Below, piece after piece: positions 52,008 through 60,803 of a DNA stretch of 64,000 nucleotides. The stretch is from Streptomyces sp. CG4 (GTDB taxonomy: Bacteria; Actinomycetota; Actinomycetes; Streptomycetales; Streptomycetaceae): the NCBI RefSeq assembly GCF_041080655.1, contig NZ_CP163525.1, positions 8,494,001 to 8,558,000 of the forward strand, given 5' to 3'. The stretch's first letter is position 1; each line of letters opens with the position of its first letter. Both the position numbers and the translations under genes were made by a program. Below the pieces are notes generated by a model. It saw nothing but the letters and a program-made list of their open reading frames with translations, ran no database searches and was not told the origin of the DNA.

Positions 52008-52829
52008 TCACGTGGCGGCGTGCGGCCGGAGCTCTCCGGAGGTGGCGGAGACCGTGCGTACCTGGACGCCGTTGTCGCGCAGCCGCCGTACCTCGCCGGC
52101 CGGGGCCGCGTCGTCGACGAGCACCAGGTCGAAGTCGCTGAGCGGGGCGAGCGCGTAGAGGCCCTGCTGGGCGAACTTGGTGTGGTCGATGATCAGTACG
52201 CGGCGCGCGGCGGCCGCCATCATCGCCCGTTTGACCTGCACCGTCTCGGGCGACATGTGATAGCAGCGGCCTTGGGTCACGGCCGTGGTGGACATGAACA
52301 GCACATCCGCCCGGAACGCCTCCACGCTCTGCGCCGTGTGCACGCCCATGAAGGCGTCGTACGCCGGGAAATAGGTGCCGCCCAGCCCGATCAGGGCCAC
52401 ACCGGGTTCGCGGGCCAGGGCCGAGATCACCGGCAGCGCATTGCTGATCGCCGTGATGGGGGTGTGATCGGACAGATGCCGGATGAGATTCAGACAGGTC
52501 GTGGAGTCGTCGATCATCACGACCTGCCCGGGTGCCAGTTCCTCGGCGGCGGCCCGCGCCAGCAGCTGCTTCGTCTGCACCATCGTCGTCAGACGTTCGC
52601 CCGCGCTGCCGTGGAACTGCGTCGAGGGCAGACAGCTCGCCCCGCCGCGCACCTTCCGCAGCCACCCCTGCGCCTGAAGGGCGTCCAGGTCCCGGTGGAT
52701 GGTCATGATGCTGACGCCGAACGTGTCGGCGAGGTCGGCGGTACGGACGAACCCCTTGCCCATAACGAGCTCGCGCAGCTGATGACGACGCTCCTCCTGG
52801 GCGTCCGTCCGGGCGTCCGAACCGGCCAT
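52008..52829 (-). CDS. DeoR-family transcriptional repressor
   Basis: A 273-residue DeoR/GlpR regulator. The start at ATG 52829 (MAGSDARTDAQEERRHQLRE) has GGAAGGGAG upstream. The helix-turn-helix is VRTADLADTFGVSIMTIHRD with the family LDALQAQGWLRKVRGGA wing. The sugar-phosphate-binding domain follows (VVMIDDSTTCLNLIRHLSDH, TPITAISNALPVISALA, VALIGLGGTYFPAYDAFMGV). It is transcribed away from the FGGY kinase operon and towards the permease, and likely controls both from the 52830-53142 interval. The expected inducer is a sugar or polyol phosphate. Confidence 0.88.
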   Translation of the reverse strand: MAGSDARTDAQEERRHQLRELVMGKGFVRTADLADTFGVSIMTIHRDLDALQAQGWLRKVRGGASCLPSTQFHGSAGERLTTMVQTKQLLARAAAEELAPGQVVMIDDSTTCLNLIRHLSDHTPITAISNALPVISALAREPGVALIGLGGTYFPAYDAFMGVHTAQSVEAFRADVLFMSTTAVTQGRCYHMSPETVQVKRAMMAAAARRVLIIDHTKFAQQGLYALAPLSDFDLVLVDDAAPAGEVRRLRDNGVQVRTVSATSGELRPHAAT

Positions 52830-53142
52830 GGCAGCCGCTCCCTTCCGGGTGAGAAGAGCCTCGTGTGCCTCGTGAGAATCCCACATGAACGTAACACGGT
52901 GAAGGCGGTCCGTGACCTGGCCCGTGTCGGTGCGAGCGGCACGCGAGCGGGGGTGGTCGCCCGGTCCGGCAGGGAATTTAACACGGCCCGGAGGTCCGGC
53001 CGCGGGATAATTCGCACGGCTGATTGACGGTCCCCCCGGATCCGCGTTCCCCTATTTCTGCGAGCCGCAGGGGGCCGGACATTTCGATCCGGCAGGTCCG
53101 GTCCGTGGGCGCGGCCTTGGTGAAAGGGCAGGGATTGCAGTC

Positions 53143-54750
53143 ATGTCGGTTCTCACCATCGACGTCGGAACCTCGGTCATCAAATCCGTCGTGTTCGACG
53201 ACCAGGGTCAGGAGCTGGCGGTCGCCCGCATCGGCACAGAGGTGCTGCGGCCCCGTCCCGGATGGGCGGAGCAGGACATGGACGCCGTGTGGAACGGCGT
53301 CGTCTTCACCGTCCGCAGCGCCCTGTCCCAGCTCGGCACCGACCAGGACCCGGTCTGGCTGGTGAGCTTCACCGCACAGGGCGACGGCTGCTGGCTCGTG
53401 GACGGCGACGGCCGCCCCACCGGCCCGGCGATCCTGTGGTCCGACGGGCGCGCCGGCGACCTGCTCACCCGCTGGCAGGCCGACGGCGTCCTGGAGCGCG
53501 CGTTCCGCCGCAACGGCTCCCTCACCTGCAGCGGCATGCCGAACGCCGTGCTCAGCTGGCTCGCCGAGCACGACCCGGAGCGCCTGCGCCGCGCCCGTAC
53601 CGCCCTTACGGCGGCCGGCTGGCTGTTCCTGAAGTTCACCGGAGTCAGCGCCGTCGACGAGTCCGACGCCTCGGCGCCCTTCCTCGACCACACCACCGGC
53701 GGCTACGACCCCGTGATCCTCGACCTCTTCGCGATGAAGTGGGCCGAGCCGCTGCTGCCGCGGATCCTCGGCGAGCACGAGCGCATCGCCGAGATCACCC
53801 GGCACACCGCCGCCGAACTCGGCCTGCCCGCCGGCCTGCCCGTCGTCATGGCCCCCTACGACATCGCCGCCACCGCCCGCGGCGCCGGAGCCGTCAACCC
53901 CGGACAGGCCTGCGCCATCCTCGGCACCACCCTGTGCACCGAGATCGTCACCCGCGCGCCGGACACCGGCGGAGAGCCGTGCGGCATCAACATCGCCTAC
54001 CGCGGTCGCGAACGCATCCTGCGCGCCTTCCCGACCCTCTCCGGCACCGAAGTCCTGGACTGGGCCTGCCGCACCCTGTCCGTCGAGGACCCCGCCCAGC
54101 TCGGCAGGCTCGCCTTCGGCACCGAACCGGGCGCGGGCGGGCTGGCGTTCCTGCCGTACCTCTCGCCCGCAGGCGAGCGCGCTCCCTTCCTCGACCCGCA
54201 CGCCCGCGGCGCCTTCTGGGGCCTGTCCCTCGACCACACCCCCGCCCATGTCGCCCGTGCCGTCTTCGAGGGCCTGTCCCTCGTCGTCCGCGACTGCCTG
54301 ACCGCGTCCGCCACCGAGGTCCATGAACTGCGCCTGTGCGGCGGCGGATCCGCCAGCGACGACTGGTGCCGGCTCATCGCGGACGTCACCGGCGTGCCGA
54401 CGGCACGCAGCGCCGACACGGAGCTGGGCGCCAAGGGGGCGTTCCTGACCGGTCTCGTCCTCACCGGGGCGGAGCGCAGCATGCACAGCGCCGCCGCCAA
54501 GTACGTCCGCATGCGCGCGAGTTGGGAACCGGACGCCGAACGCGCCGCGTTCTACGACGGGCTCTACGACACGTACCGCACCTGGCGGGACACCGCCCGC
54601 TCCCTCGGCTGGGCACCCACACCCGCACCCATACCCGCACCGGCAGTCGCACCTGCACCGGTGGCTCCGGCGGCCGCGGCCTCCGCCTCGGCGCCCGCTG
54701 CTGTACCGTCCGCCACTTCCGGCCGCACCCCTGAGGCACCGCATGTCTGA
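53143..54750 (+). CDS. FGGY-family carbohydrate kinase, EryA/LyxK-like, with Ala/Pro tail
   Basis: A 535-residue kinase: LTIDVGTSVIKSVVFDDQGQ, FTAQGDGCWLVDGDGRPTGP, AILWSDGRAGDLLTRWQADG, GAVNPGQACAILGTTLCTEI, LPYLSPAGERAPFLDPHARG and LRLCGGGSASDDWCRLIADV. AQGDGCWLVD plus ILWSDGRA resembles erythritol kinase and L-xylulokinase branches rather than GlpK. The last about 50 residues are an unusual Ala/Pro-rich tail (APTPAPIPAPAVAPAPVAPA), absent from family members and encoded by near-repetitive DNA just before the next gene, which overlaps by 8 bases. The substrate is probably a four- or five-carbon polyol or ketose. Confidence 0.85.
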   Translation: MSVLTIDVGTSVIKSVVFDDQGQELAVARIGTEVLRPRPGWAEQDMDAVWNGVVFTVRSALSQLGTDQDPVWLVSFTAQGDGCWLVDGDGRPTGPAILWSDGRAGDLLTRWQADGVLERAFRRNGSLTCSGMPNAVLSWLAEHDPERLRRARTALTAAGWLFLKFTGVSAVDESDASAPFLDHTTGGYDPVILDLFAMKWAEPLLPRILGEHERIAEITRHTAAELGLPAGLPVVMAPYDIAATARGAGAVNPGQACAILGTTLCTEIVTRAPDTGGEPCGINIAYRGRERILRAFPTLSGTEVLDWACRTLSVEDPAQLGRLAFGTEPGAGGLAFLPYLSPAGERAPFLDPHARGAFWGLSLDHTPAHVARAVFEGLSLVVRDCLTASATEVHELRLCGGGSASDDWCRLIADVTGVPTARSADTELGAKGAFLTGLVLTGAERSMHSAAAKYVRMRASWEPDAERAAFYDGLYDTYRTWRDTARSLGWAPTPAPIPAPAVAPAPVAPAAAASASAPAAVPSATSGRTPEAPHV

Positions 54751-56281
54751 CGCCCTGTCACCCGACGCCGTCCACCTCGGACTCGACCTCGGCACCCAGA
54801 GCGCCCGCGCGGTCGCCGTGGACGGCACCGGCCGGCTGCTCGGGGCCGCCGCACGTCCGCTGACCGGACGCCGCGACGGCGTACGGCACGAACAGGACCC
54901 CGAGCAGTGGTGGTCCGCGCTCGCCGCCGCCTGCCGCGAGGCCCTGACCGGTATCGACCCGCACCGGGTGCGGGGCCTGGCCGTGGACGCCACCTCCGGG
55001 ACCGTGCTCCTGGCCGACGCGGCGGGTACCCCCCTCACCCCGGGGCTCATGTACGACGACCGCCGGGCCGACGCCCACACCGACCGCGTCAACACGCGCG
55101 GCGGACGGGTGTGGCAGAAGCTCGGCTACCGCGCCATGCAGCCGTCCTGGGCGTTGCCCAAACTGCTCTGGCTGCTGGACGACCCGACCCGGCCGGGCGA
55201 CAGGGACGGTTCCCGTCCGGGCGGCAAGGGTCTTCCCGCGGGCACCCGTCTGCTGCACCAGGCCGACCTGATCACCTGGCGGCTGGCCGGGCACCAGGTC
55301 GCGAGCGACGCCAGCCACGCCCTGAAGACCGGCTACGACCTGATCGCCGAACGCTGGCCCGAGGCCGAACTCGACGCGCTCGGCGTCCCCGGTGCCCTGC
55401 TGCCCGACGTCGTACGGCCCGGAACGGTCATCGGCACCGTGTGCGCCGACGCCGCGGAGGCGACCGGCATCCCCGTCGGCACCCTCATCACCGCGGGCAT
55501 GACCGACGGTTGCGCGGCACAGATCGGAGCCGGTGCGCTCACGCCCGGCGCCTGGAACTCCGTACTCGGCACGACCCTGGTGTTCAAGGGGGCGAGCCCC
55601 CACCTCGTCCGCGATCCCGGTGGCGTCGTGTACTGCCACCGCGGCCCCGGCGGCGCCTGGCTGCCCGGCGGCGCCTCCAGCAGCGGCGCCGGCGTCCTCG
55701 CCCACCGCTTCCCCGGCGTGCGCCCCGCCGGCCTCGACGCGCTGACCGCGCGCGCCGCCGCGACCGGCTCCTCCGCCGTCGTCTACCCGCTGGTGGGCTC
55801 GGGCGGCGAACGCTTCCCGTTCCGTGCCCCCGAGGCCGAGCCCTTCGTCCTCGGCGAACCCTCGGGCGAAGCGGAGGAGTTCCACGCCTGCCTGCTGGGC
55901 GTGGCACTGGTGGAACGGCTCTGCTTCGACTATCTCGACCACCTCGGCGCCCCCGTCGACGGCCCGCTCACCTTCACCGGCGGCGGCGCCCGCAACCGCT
56001 ACTGGTCGCAGCTGCGCGCCGATGTGCTGGGCCGCACCGCCCGGCTGCCGGAGCAGTCCGAGAGCGCCCTCGGCATGGCGGTGCTCGCCGCCACCGCCTC
56101 GGGTGCCACGCTGGAGGAGGCCGCGGGCGGCATGGTGCGGCTGCGCGAGGAACTCCGCCCCGACCCCGCCCGTACCGCCCGCATGCTCCCCGTCTACCTC
56201 GATTTCGTCGACGCGCTGGCCCGCCGCGGCTGGCTGGACCAGTCCGTGGCCGACCATGCGCGCGGAAAGGCCCAGCAGTGA
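54743..56281 (+). CDS. FGGY-family kinase resembling D-ribulose kinase (XK-1 type)
   Basis: A 512-residue kinase: LGLDLGTQSARAVAVDGTGR, VRGLAVDATSGTVLLADAAG, LMYDDRRADAHTDRVN, LLHQADLITWRLAGHQVASD, ASHALKTGYDLIAERW, NSVLGTTLVFKGASPHLV, LPGGASSSGAGVLAHRFPGV, SGGERFPFRAPEAEPF and FTGGGARNRYWSQLRADVLG. These phrases line up with plant/cyanobacterial D-ribulose kinase rather than xylulokinase. It begins inside the previous kinase gene and ends overlapping the phosphatase gene (GTGA), so the operon is tightly coupled. Confidence 0.85.
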   Translation: MSDALSPDAVHLGLDLGTQSARAVAVDGTGRLLGAAARPLTGRRDGVRHEQDPEQWWSALAAACREALTGIDPHRVRGLAVDATSGTVLLADAAGTPLTPGLMYDDRRADAHTDRVNTRGGRVWQKLGYRAMQPSWALPKLLWLLDDPTRPGDRDGSRPGGKGLPAGTRLLHQADLITWRLAGHQVASDASHALKTGYDLIAERWPEAELDALGVPGALLPDVVRPGTVIGTVCADAAEATGIPVGTLITAGMTDGCAAQIGAGALTPGAWNSVLGTTLVFKGASPHLVRDPGGVVYCHRGPGGAWLPGGASSSGAGVLAHRFPGVRPAGLDALTARAAATGSSAVVYPLVGSGGERFPFRAPEAEPFVLGEPSGEAEEFHACLLGVALVERLCFDYLDHLGAPVDGPLTFTGGGARNRYWSQLRADVLGRTARLPEQSESALGMAVLAATASGATLEEAAGGMVRLREELRPDPARTARMLPVYLDFVDALARRGWLDQSVADHARGKAQQ

Positions 56282-56883
56282 CCGACTTCGTCCTCGTCCG
56301 CCATGGCGAGACCGTGTGGCACGCGGACAACCGCTACGCCGGCCGCACCGACGTGCCGCTCACCGAACTCGGCCGCCGACAGGCCGCCGAACTGGGCGCC
56401 TGGGCCGCCGGGCAGCGCCTGGACGCCGTGCTCTGCTCACCGCTGTCCCGGGCCCGGCTGACCGCCGAGCCCGCGGCGTCTGCGCTCGGCCTCACCCCCT
56501 GGGTCGACGACCGCCTGTACGAGGTGGACTTCGGCCGCGGCGACGGTCTCACCCGCGCCGAGATGGCCGAGGAGTTCCCCGAGGCGCTGGCCGCCTTCCT
56601 CGCCGATCCGGTCGCCCACCACCTGCCCGGCGGAGAACATCCCGCCGCCGCGGCGGACCGCGCGGTCGACTGTCTGGAGGAGACCGCGCACAAACTCCCC
56701 GACGGGCGCGTCCTCGTCGTGGCCCACTCCACCCTGCTGCGCCTCGTGCTGTGCAAGCTCCTCGGCATTCCCCTCGCGCGCTACCGCCAGGTCTTCCCCG
56801 CCCTGCACAACGGCGCGCTGACCGAACTGCGGCTGCGCGACGGTCAGGCGTCCCTGCTCCGCCTCAACGCACCCGTTCGCTGA
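56278..56883 (+). CDS. Histidine phosphatase family protein
   Basis: A 201-residue phosphoglycerate-mutase-like phosphatase. The catalytic motif is FVLVRHGETVWHADNRYAGR (RHG), with RLYEVDFGRGDGLTRAEMAE and the second catalytic His in LVVAHSTLLRLVLCKLLGIP. GTG 56278 overlaps the kinase stop by 4 bases. Within this operon it most likely removes phosphate from a sugar or polyol phosphate, but broad-specificity members are common. Confidence 0.9.
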   Translation: MTDFVLVRHGETVWHADNRYAGRTDVPLTELGRRQAAELGAWAAGQRLDAVLCSPLSRARLTAEPAASALGLTPWVDDRLYEVDFGRGDGLTRAEMAEEFPEALAAFLADPVAHHLPGGEHPAAAADRAVDCLEETAHKLPDGRVLVVAHSTLLRLVLCKLLGIPLARYRQVFPALHNGALTELRLRDGQASLLRLNAPVR

Positions 56884-56908
56884 TCCTTCGCTCTCCGGGA
56901 GATCCACC

Positions 56909-57943
56909 GTGCCCACCACCGTCCTCGCCGCCGGCGACCACTTCGTCCTGCCCCGGCTTCTCGAACAGGAACTGCGCGTCGCGACGCCCGCCGGCACCGA
57001 CCTGGACATCCGGCAGCTCCAACTCCCCTGGCCGCACACCCCGTTCGGCAAGGTCGCCGAGGTCGACGAGGCGTCCGGCACGGAGGAGGAGCTGATCGAG
57101 GCGCTGCGGGGCGTGCGGATCTGCGTCACCCAGATGGCGCCCCTCACCGAACGCGTGCTGGCGGCCTGTCCCGACCTGGAGCTGTACTGCGTCAGCCGGG
57201 GCGGACCGGTCAACGCCAACCTGGAGGCCGCGACGCGCCATGGCGTCGCCGTCTGCTACGCCCCCGGCCGCAACGCCGTGGCCACGGCCGAGCACACCCT
57301 CGCGCTCATCCTCGCCGCCGCCCGCGGCATCGGCGACGTCCACACCGACCTCAAGCGGGGCACCTGGCGGGGCGACTACTACGACTACGACCGCTGTGGC
57401 GTGGAGATCGACGGCTCGGTGGTCGGTCTGGTCGGCTTCGGCGCCATCGGCTCGCGCGTCGCCCGCGTCCTGAACGCCATGGGAGCCACGGTCCTCGTCC
57501 ACGACCCGTACGTACGGCCCGAGGCGGTGCGGGATGTCGCGCAACTCGTGTCCCTGGACGAGCTGTTGAGCCGCTCCCGGATCGTCTCGCTGCACGCGCG
57601 GGTGACGGACGAGACCCGCGGCATGATCGGGCAGGCCCAGATCGAGGCCATGCCGCAGGGCTCCGTCCTCGTCAACTGCGCCCGCGGCGCGCTGGTCGAC
57701 TACGACGCGGTGTGCGACGCGCTGGACTCGGGGCGTCTGGCCGCCGCCGGCTTCGACGTGTTCCCCGTCGAACCGGTACCGGCCGGCTCGCGCTTGCTGT
57801 CCACCCCGGGCGTCGTCCTCACCCCGCACATCGCCGGCGCGAGCCGCGAGGTCGCCCACAAGGCCGCCCGGATCGTCGCCGCCGAGGTCGGCCGCTTCCT
57901 GCGCGGCGAGCCGCTGGCCCACTGCGCCAACCCCGAGGTCTGA
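56909..57943 (+). CDS. D-isomer-specific 2-hydroxyacid dehydrogenase (PGDH-like)
   Basis: A 344-residue NAD-dependent dehydrogenase with the usual bilobed fold. The NAD loop is VGLVGFGAIGSRVARVLNAM; the catalytic residues sit in LVNCARGALVDYDAVCD (Arg), AAAGFDVFPVEPVPAG (Glu) and VLTPHIAGASREVAHKAARI (His). It resembles 3-phosphoglycerate dehydrogenase-like proteins that accompany FGGY kinases in sugar operons. It starts 25 bases after the phosphatase gene. It may oxidise a (phospho)aldonate intermediate, which is inference. Confidence 0.9.
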   Translation: MPTTVLAAGDHFVLPRLLEQELRVATPAGTDLDIRQLQLPWPHTPFGKVAEVDEASGTEEELIEALRGVRICVTQMAPLTERVLAACPDLELYCVSRGGPVNANLEAATRHGVAVCYAPGRNAVATAEHTLALILAAARGIGDVHTDLKRGTWRGDYYDYDRCGVEIDGSVVGLVGFGAIGSRVARVLNAMGATVLVHDPYVRPEAVRDVAQLVSLDELLSRSRIVSLHARVTDETRGMIGQAQIEAMPQGSVLVNCARGALVDYDAVCDALDSGRLAAAGFDVFPVEPVPAGSRLLSTPGVVLTPHIAGASREVAHKAARIVAAEVGRFLRGEPLAHCANPEV

Positions 57944-57944
57944 A

Positions 57945-57990
57945 ACGGGACGGCCGGCAGCCACCTCTCGGTGGTGACCGGCCGTCCCGT
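57945..57990. terminator. Long bidirectional hairpin terminator
   Basis: ACGGGACGGCCGG (57945-57957) pairs perfectly with CCGGCCGTCCCGT (57978-57990), and inside it CCACC pairs with GGTGG. The hairpin sits 2 bases after the dehydrogenase stop and 38 bases from the stop of the convergent efflux gene, so it can terminate both transcripts. Confidence 0.85.
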
Positions 57991-58027
57991 TCGCCTGCGC
58001 CTGCGCCTGTGCGGCTGTGGTTGCGGC

Positions 58028-59743
58028 TCAGTGCCCGGCGGACTCCTCGGGGCGTGCGTGGCGTGGCAGGAGGAAGGCGAGCAGGAAGGTCAGGGCGAGC
58101 ATGCCGTCGACGATCCACAGAATCGTCTGCATGACGGAGCCGAAACCGCTCCGGAAGGCCGACGACGCGGTGTCCCGCAGCGCGGCGGGTATCTGCGCGC
58201 CGGCCTGAGGCGAGGTCACGGCGGACCGGGTGTCCTTCTCCAGGCGGGCGCAGGAGGCCGGGGTCGCGGCGGGATCCTTGGCGACGGCCCGGTCCGAGGC
58301 GCACGTACGCAGGTCCGCCACGATGCGTTCGCGAGCGGCGGGCGCGACGTGCGCGGCGGTCAACTTCCCCCGCAGACCGTCCGCGTGGTGGTCGACGGCG
58401 GTGGCGATCCCGCCGCCCAGCAGACCGAAGAACATGGTGCCGAGAAGCGCCACACCGAACGCGCCGCCGAGCTGCTGCACGGCGGTCATCGTGCCGGATG
58501 CCGAGCCCGTCTCGTGCGACTCGACGCTGGCGAGCACGATGTCGAAGAACGGTGCCATCAGCAGGCCCATGCCGATGCCGGTGACGAGCAGGGACGGCAC
58601 GAGCTGCCAGGGGCCGACGCCGCTCCCGACCTGGTCGAGGGTCAGCCACACGCCGAACACACCGACCGCCATGACGAGCGCGCCCGCCTGCAGCACGGCC
58701 CGCCCGAACCGGGCGACACCCTGTGCGATACCGAAGCCGACGATCATGCCGCCGGACCAGGGCACCATCACCAGGCCGGCCTTGAGCGGCGAATAGCCGA
58801 GGCCGATCTGGGTGTAGAGGTTGAAGACCAGCATGAAGCCCTGCATGGTCGAGAAGAAGACCAGCCCGAGGGTCATACCGCCGCTGAATCCGCGCTTGCG
58901 GAAGAGGCTCGGCACGACCAGCGGGTCCCGCCCGGCCCCGCTGCGGCGCGATTCGTACCTGCCGAAGGCCGCGAAGACGATCACCGAGGCGCCCATCATC
59001 ACGAACGTCCACACGGGCCAGTCGTACTCACGTCCCTGGACCAGCGGGAAGATGATGAGCAGCGCGGCCAGCGAGACCAGGAACATGCCGGGGATGTCCA
59101 GGCGCGGCCTGGGCCCGGACCTGCCCCTCGGCAGAAAGCGCAGGGCACCGAGGAAGGCCGCGGCACCCAGCGGCAGGTTGATCAGGAAGATCATCCGCCA
59201 GCCGGTGCCGAAGTAGTCGGCGTCCACGAGCCAGCCCGCCAGGATCGGCCCGCACACCGCGGACAGCCCCATCACCGGGCCGAACATGCCGAAGGCCTTC
59301 TGCGATTCCTTCGGCGGGAACATCTCCTTGATCATGCCGAGGCCCTGCGGCAGCATCACCGCGCCGAAGAGTCCCTGGACGACGCGTGCGCCGATCAGCA
59401 TCTCGGGCGACACGGACAGCGCGCACAGCAGCGAACCCAGCGTGAAACCGGCGGCCCCCACCAGGAACATCCGGCGCCGCCCGTGAATGTCGCCGAGCCG
59501 CCCTCCGGTGACGAGCCCGACGGCCATCGAGAGGGTGTACGCGGCGGCGAGCCACTGCAGCGTGGAGGCTCCGCCGCCCAGGTCGGCCCGCATGGAGGGC
59601 CCGGCGATGTTCGTGACGACGGCGTCGAGGAGATCCATCACCTCGGCCGCCAGGATCACGAAGAGCGCAGCCCAGCGCCATCGGTAGGGCGCCGGCGAGT
59701 CGGTGGGCGGCGCCTCGGCGGACGCGACACCGGTGGTGGACAT
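58028..59743 (-). CDS. DHA2-family MFS drug efflux transporter
   Basis: A 571-residue, 14-helix proton antiporter of the EmrB/QacA (DHA2) type. ATG 59743 follows GAGGAG at 6 bases. Signature text: FVILAAEVMDLLDAVVTNIA, LVTGGRLGDIHGRRRMFLVG, RVVQGLFGAVMLPQGLGMIK, ILAGWLVDADYFGTGWRMIF and LINLPLGAAAFLGALRFLP. A long loop rich in Ala and Cys (LRTCASDRAVAKDPAATPAS) precedes the last helix. It is divergent from a TetR gene, with four palindromic operators between them, the usual arrangement for an inducible multidrug pump. Confidence 0.93.
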   Translation of the reverse strand: MSTTGVASAEAPPTDSPAPYRWRWAALFVILAAEVMDLLDAVVTNIAGPSMRADLGGGASTLQWLAAAYTLSMAVGLVTGGRLGDIHGRRRMFLVGAAGFTLGSLLCALSVSPEMLIGARVVQGLFGAVMLPQGLGMIKEMFPPKESQKAFGMFGPVMGLSAVCGPILAGWLVDADYFGTGWRMIFLINLPLGAAAFLGALRFLPRGRSGPRPRLDIPGMFLVSLAALLIIFPLVQGREYDWPVWTFVMMGASVIVFAAFGRYESRRSGAGRDPLVVPSLFRKRGFSGGMTLGLVFFSTMQGFMLVFNLYTQIGLGYSPLKAGLVMVPWSGGMIVGFGIAQGVARFGRAVLQAGALVMAVGVFGVWLTLDQVGSGVGPWQLVPSLLVTGIGMGLLMAPFFDIVLASVESHETGSASGTMTAVQQLGGAFGVALLGTMFFGLLGGGIATAVDHHADGLRGKLTAAHVAPAARERIVADLRTCASDRAVAKDPAATPASCARLEKDTRSAVTSPQAGAQIPAALRDTASSAFRSGFGSVMQTILWIVDGMLALTFLLAFLLPRHARPEESAGH

Positions 59744-59841
59744 CGGAACTCCTCGCAGGAAGGGCCACGCGGCGATGACGCCGCGAGCGCGGTGGGACGG
59801 ATGGCTGTGACTGCCTGATGGACGTGGCCGAGCACACTGGA

Positions 59842-59988
59842 GAACACTGTTCAAGGTAGCAGAACAGTGCTCACCAGAAGAACGGTGTTCATTAAGATAT
59901 AGCGCAACTCCCGGCGCCGGACAAGATATATCGTGTCTTGGATGCGCCGTGCCTGAACGCCGCTCGTCGACGGAGAACACTGTTCTCC
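59842..59988. promoter_or_regulatory. Four TetR-type operators in divergent promoter
   Basis: Four copies of a GAAC-N3-GTTC-like palindrome: GAACACTGTTC (59842-59852), GAACAGTGCTC (59862-59872), GAACGGTGTTC (59880-59890) and GAACACTGTTC (59975-59985, inside the 17-base palindrome GGAGAACACTGTTCTCC at 59972-59988). The first three are spaced 20 and 18 bases apart beside the efflux gene; the fourth lies just upstream of the TetR promoter. This fits repression of both genes by the TetR protein. Confidence 0.85.
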
Positions 59989-60008
59989 CCCACGCCTAGA
60001 CTGTGTTC

Positions 60009-60803
60009 ATGACCGACCCGGCCGCCGGCACCCCGACATCTCCTCCGCCGTCCCCCTGGGACCGCGGGCGCCCCGCTCGCGCCCATGTCGCGCCCGCGCG
60101 CGCACCACTGTCGCGCCAACGGGTCGTCGAGGCCGCCTTCACCGTGCTGGACCGCCAGGGTCTCGACGGGCTGTCGATGCGTCAGGTGGCCGCCGAACTC
60201 GGGGTCGCGGTCTCCGCCCTGTACGCCCATGTCAGCTCCAAGGACGACCTCTTGGAGCTGATGTACACCCGGCTCTTCGACGGTGCCGAGCTGCCCGCAC
60301 CCGACCCGGAGCGGTGGCAGGAGCAGGTGCGGAACTACGCCCGCTCCGGACGGCGGCGCCTGCGGTCCCATCGAGACATGGCCCGGATCTCCATGGCCCA
60401 CGTCCCCTTCACCACCGAACTGCTGCCCCACGTCGAGGCGTTGCTCGCCGTCTTCCGGACCTCCGGACTGCCCGACCGCATCGCGGCGATGGCCGGTGAC
60501 CTCATCTCCACCTACATCGACGGGTTCGTCCTGGAGGAGGGCATGTGGCAGGACCGGGCCGCCGGGCAGGGCGGTGACGACGCCTCATTGGCCCGCCCCG
60601 ACTGGCGTGCGATGGCCGACGAGATGCGGAACTACTTCGCGTCCCTGCCCGCGGACGACTTTCCCCATCTGCGCGCCCTGGCCGGGCTGATCGTGTCGGA
60701 CTCCTCCGACGAGCGCTTCGACATCGGTCTGGAGATCATCCTGCGCGGCCTGGCGAGCTATCTGCCCGACTCGGCGGCCTCCGTGGGCCCGGACGCCGGC
60801 TGA
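60009..60803 (+). CDS. TetR-family repressor of efflux gene
   Basis: A 264-residue TetR regulator with a Pro-rich N-terminal extension, then the helix-turn-helix (LSRQRVVEAAFTVLDRQGLD, then MRQVAAELGVAVSALYAHVS SK region) and a TetR_C_1-like ligand domain (RDMARISMAHVPFTTELLPH, LISTYIDGFVLEEGMWQDRA). A -10-like TAGACT (59997-60002) lies 6 bases before ATG 60009, so translation is probably leaderless. It should bind the four palindromes upstream and be induced by a substrate of the DHA2 pump. Confidence 0.9.
   Translation: MTDPAAGTPTSPPPSPWDRGRPARAHVAPARAPLSRQRVVEAAFTVLDRQGLDGLSMRQVAAELGVAVSALYAHVSSKDDLLELMYTRLFDGAELPAPDPERWQEQVRNYARSGRRRLRSHRDMARISMAHVPFTTELLPHVEALLAVFRTSGLPDRIAAMAGDLISTYIDGFVLEEGMWQDRAAGQGGDDASLARPDWRAMADEMRNYFASLPADDFPHLRALAGLIVSDSSDERFDIGLEIILRGLASYLPDSAASVGPDAG

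Noticed and set aside
54758..56257. 499-codon open frame on the minus strand
   Set aside because: It is antisense to the ribulokinase-like gene, with low-complexity Gly/Ala/Glu text and no family features.
57971..59818. 615-codon open frame on the plus strand
   Set aside because: It is antisense to the DHA2 transporter and full of His/Glu/Arg runs; the minus-strand transporter is unmistakable.
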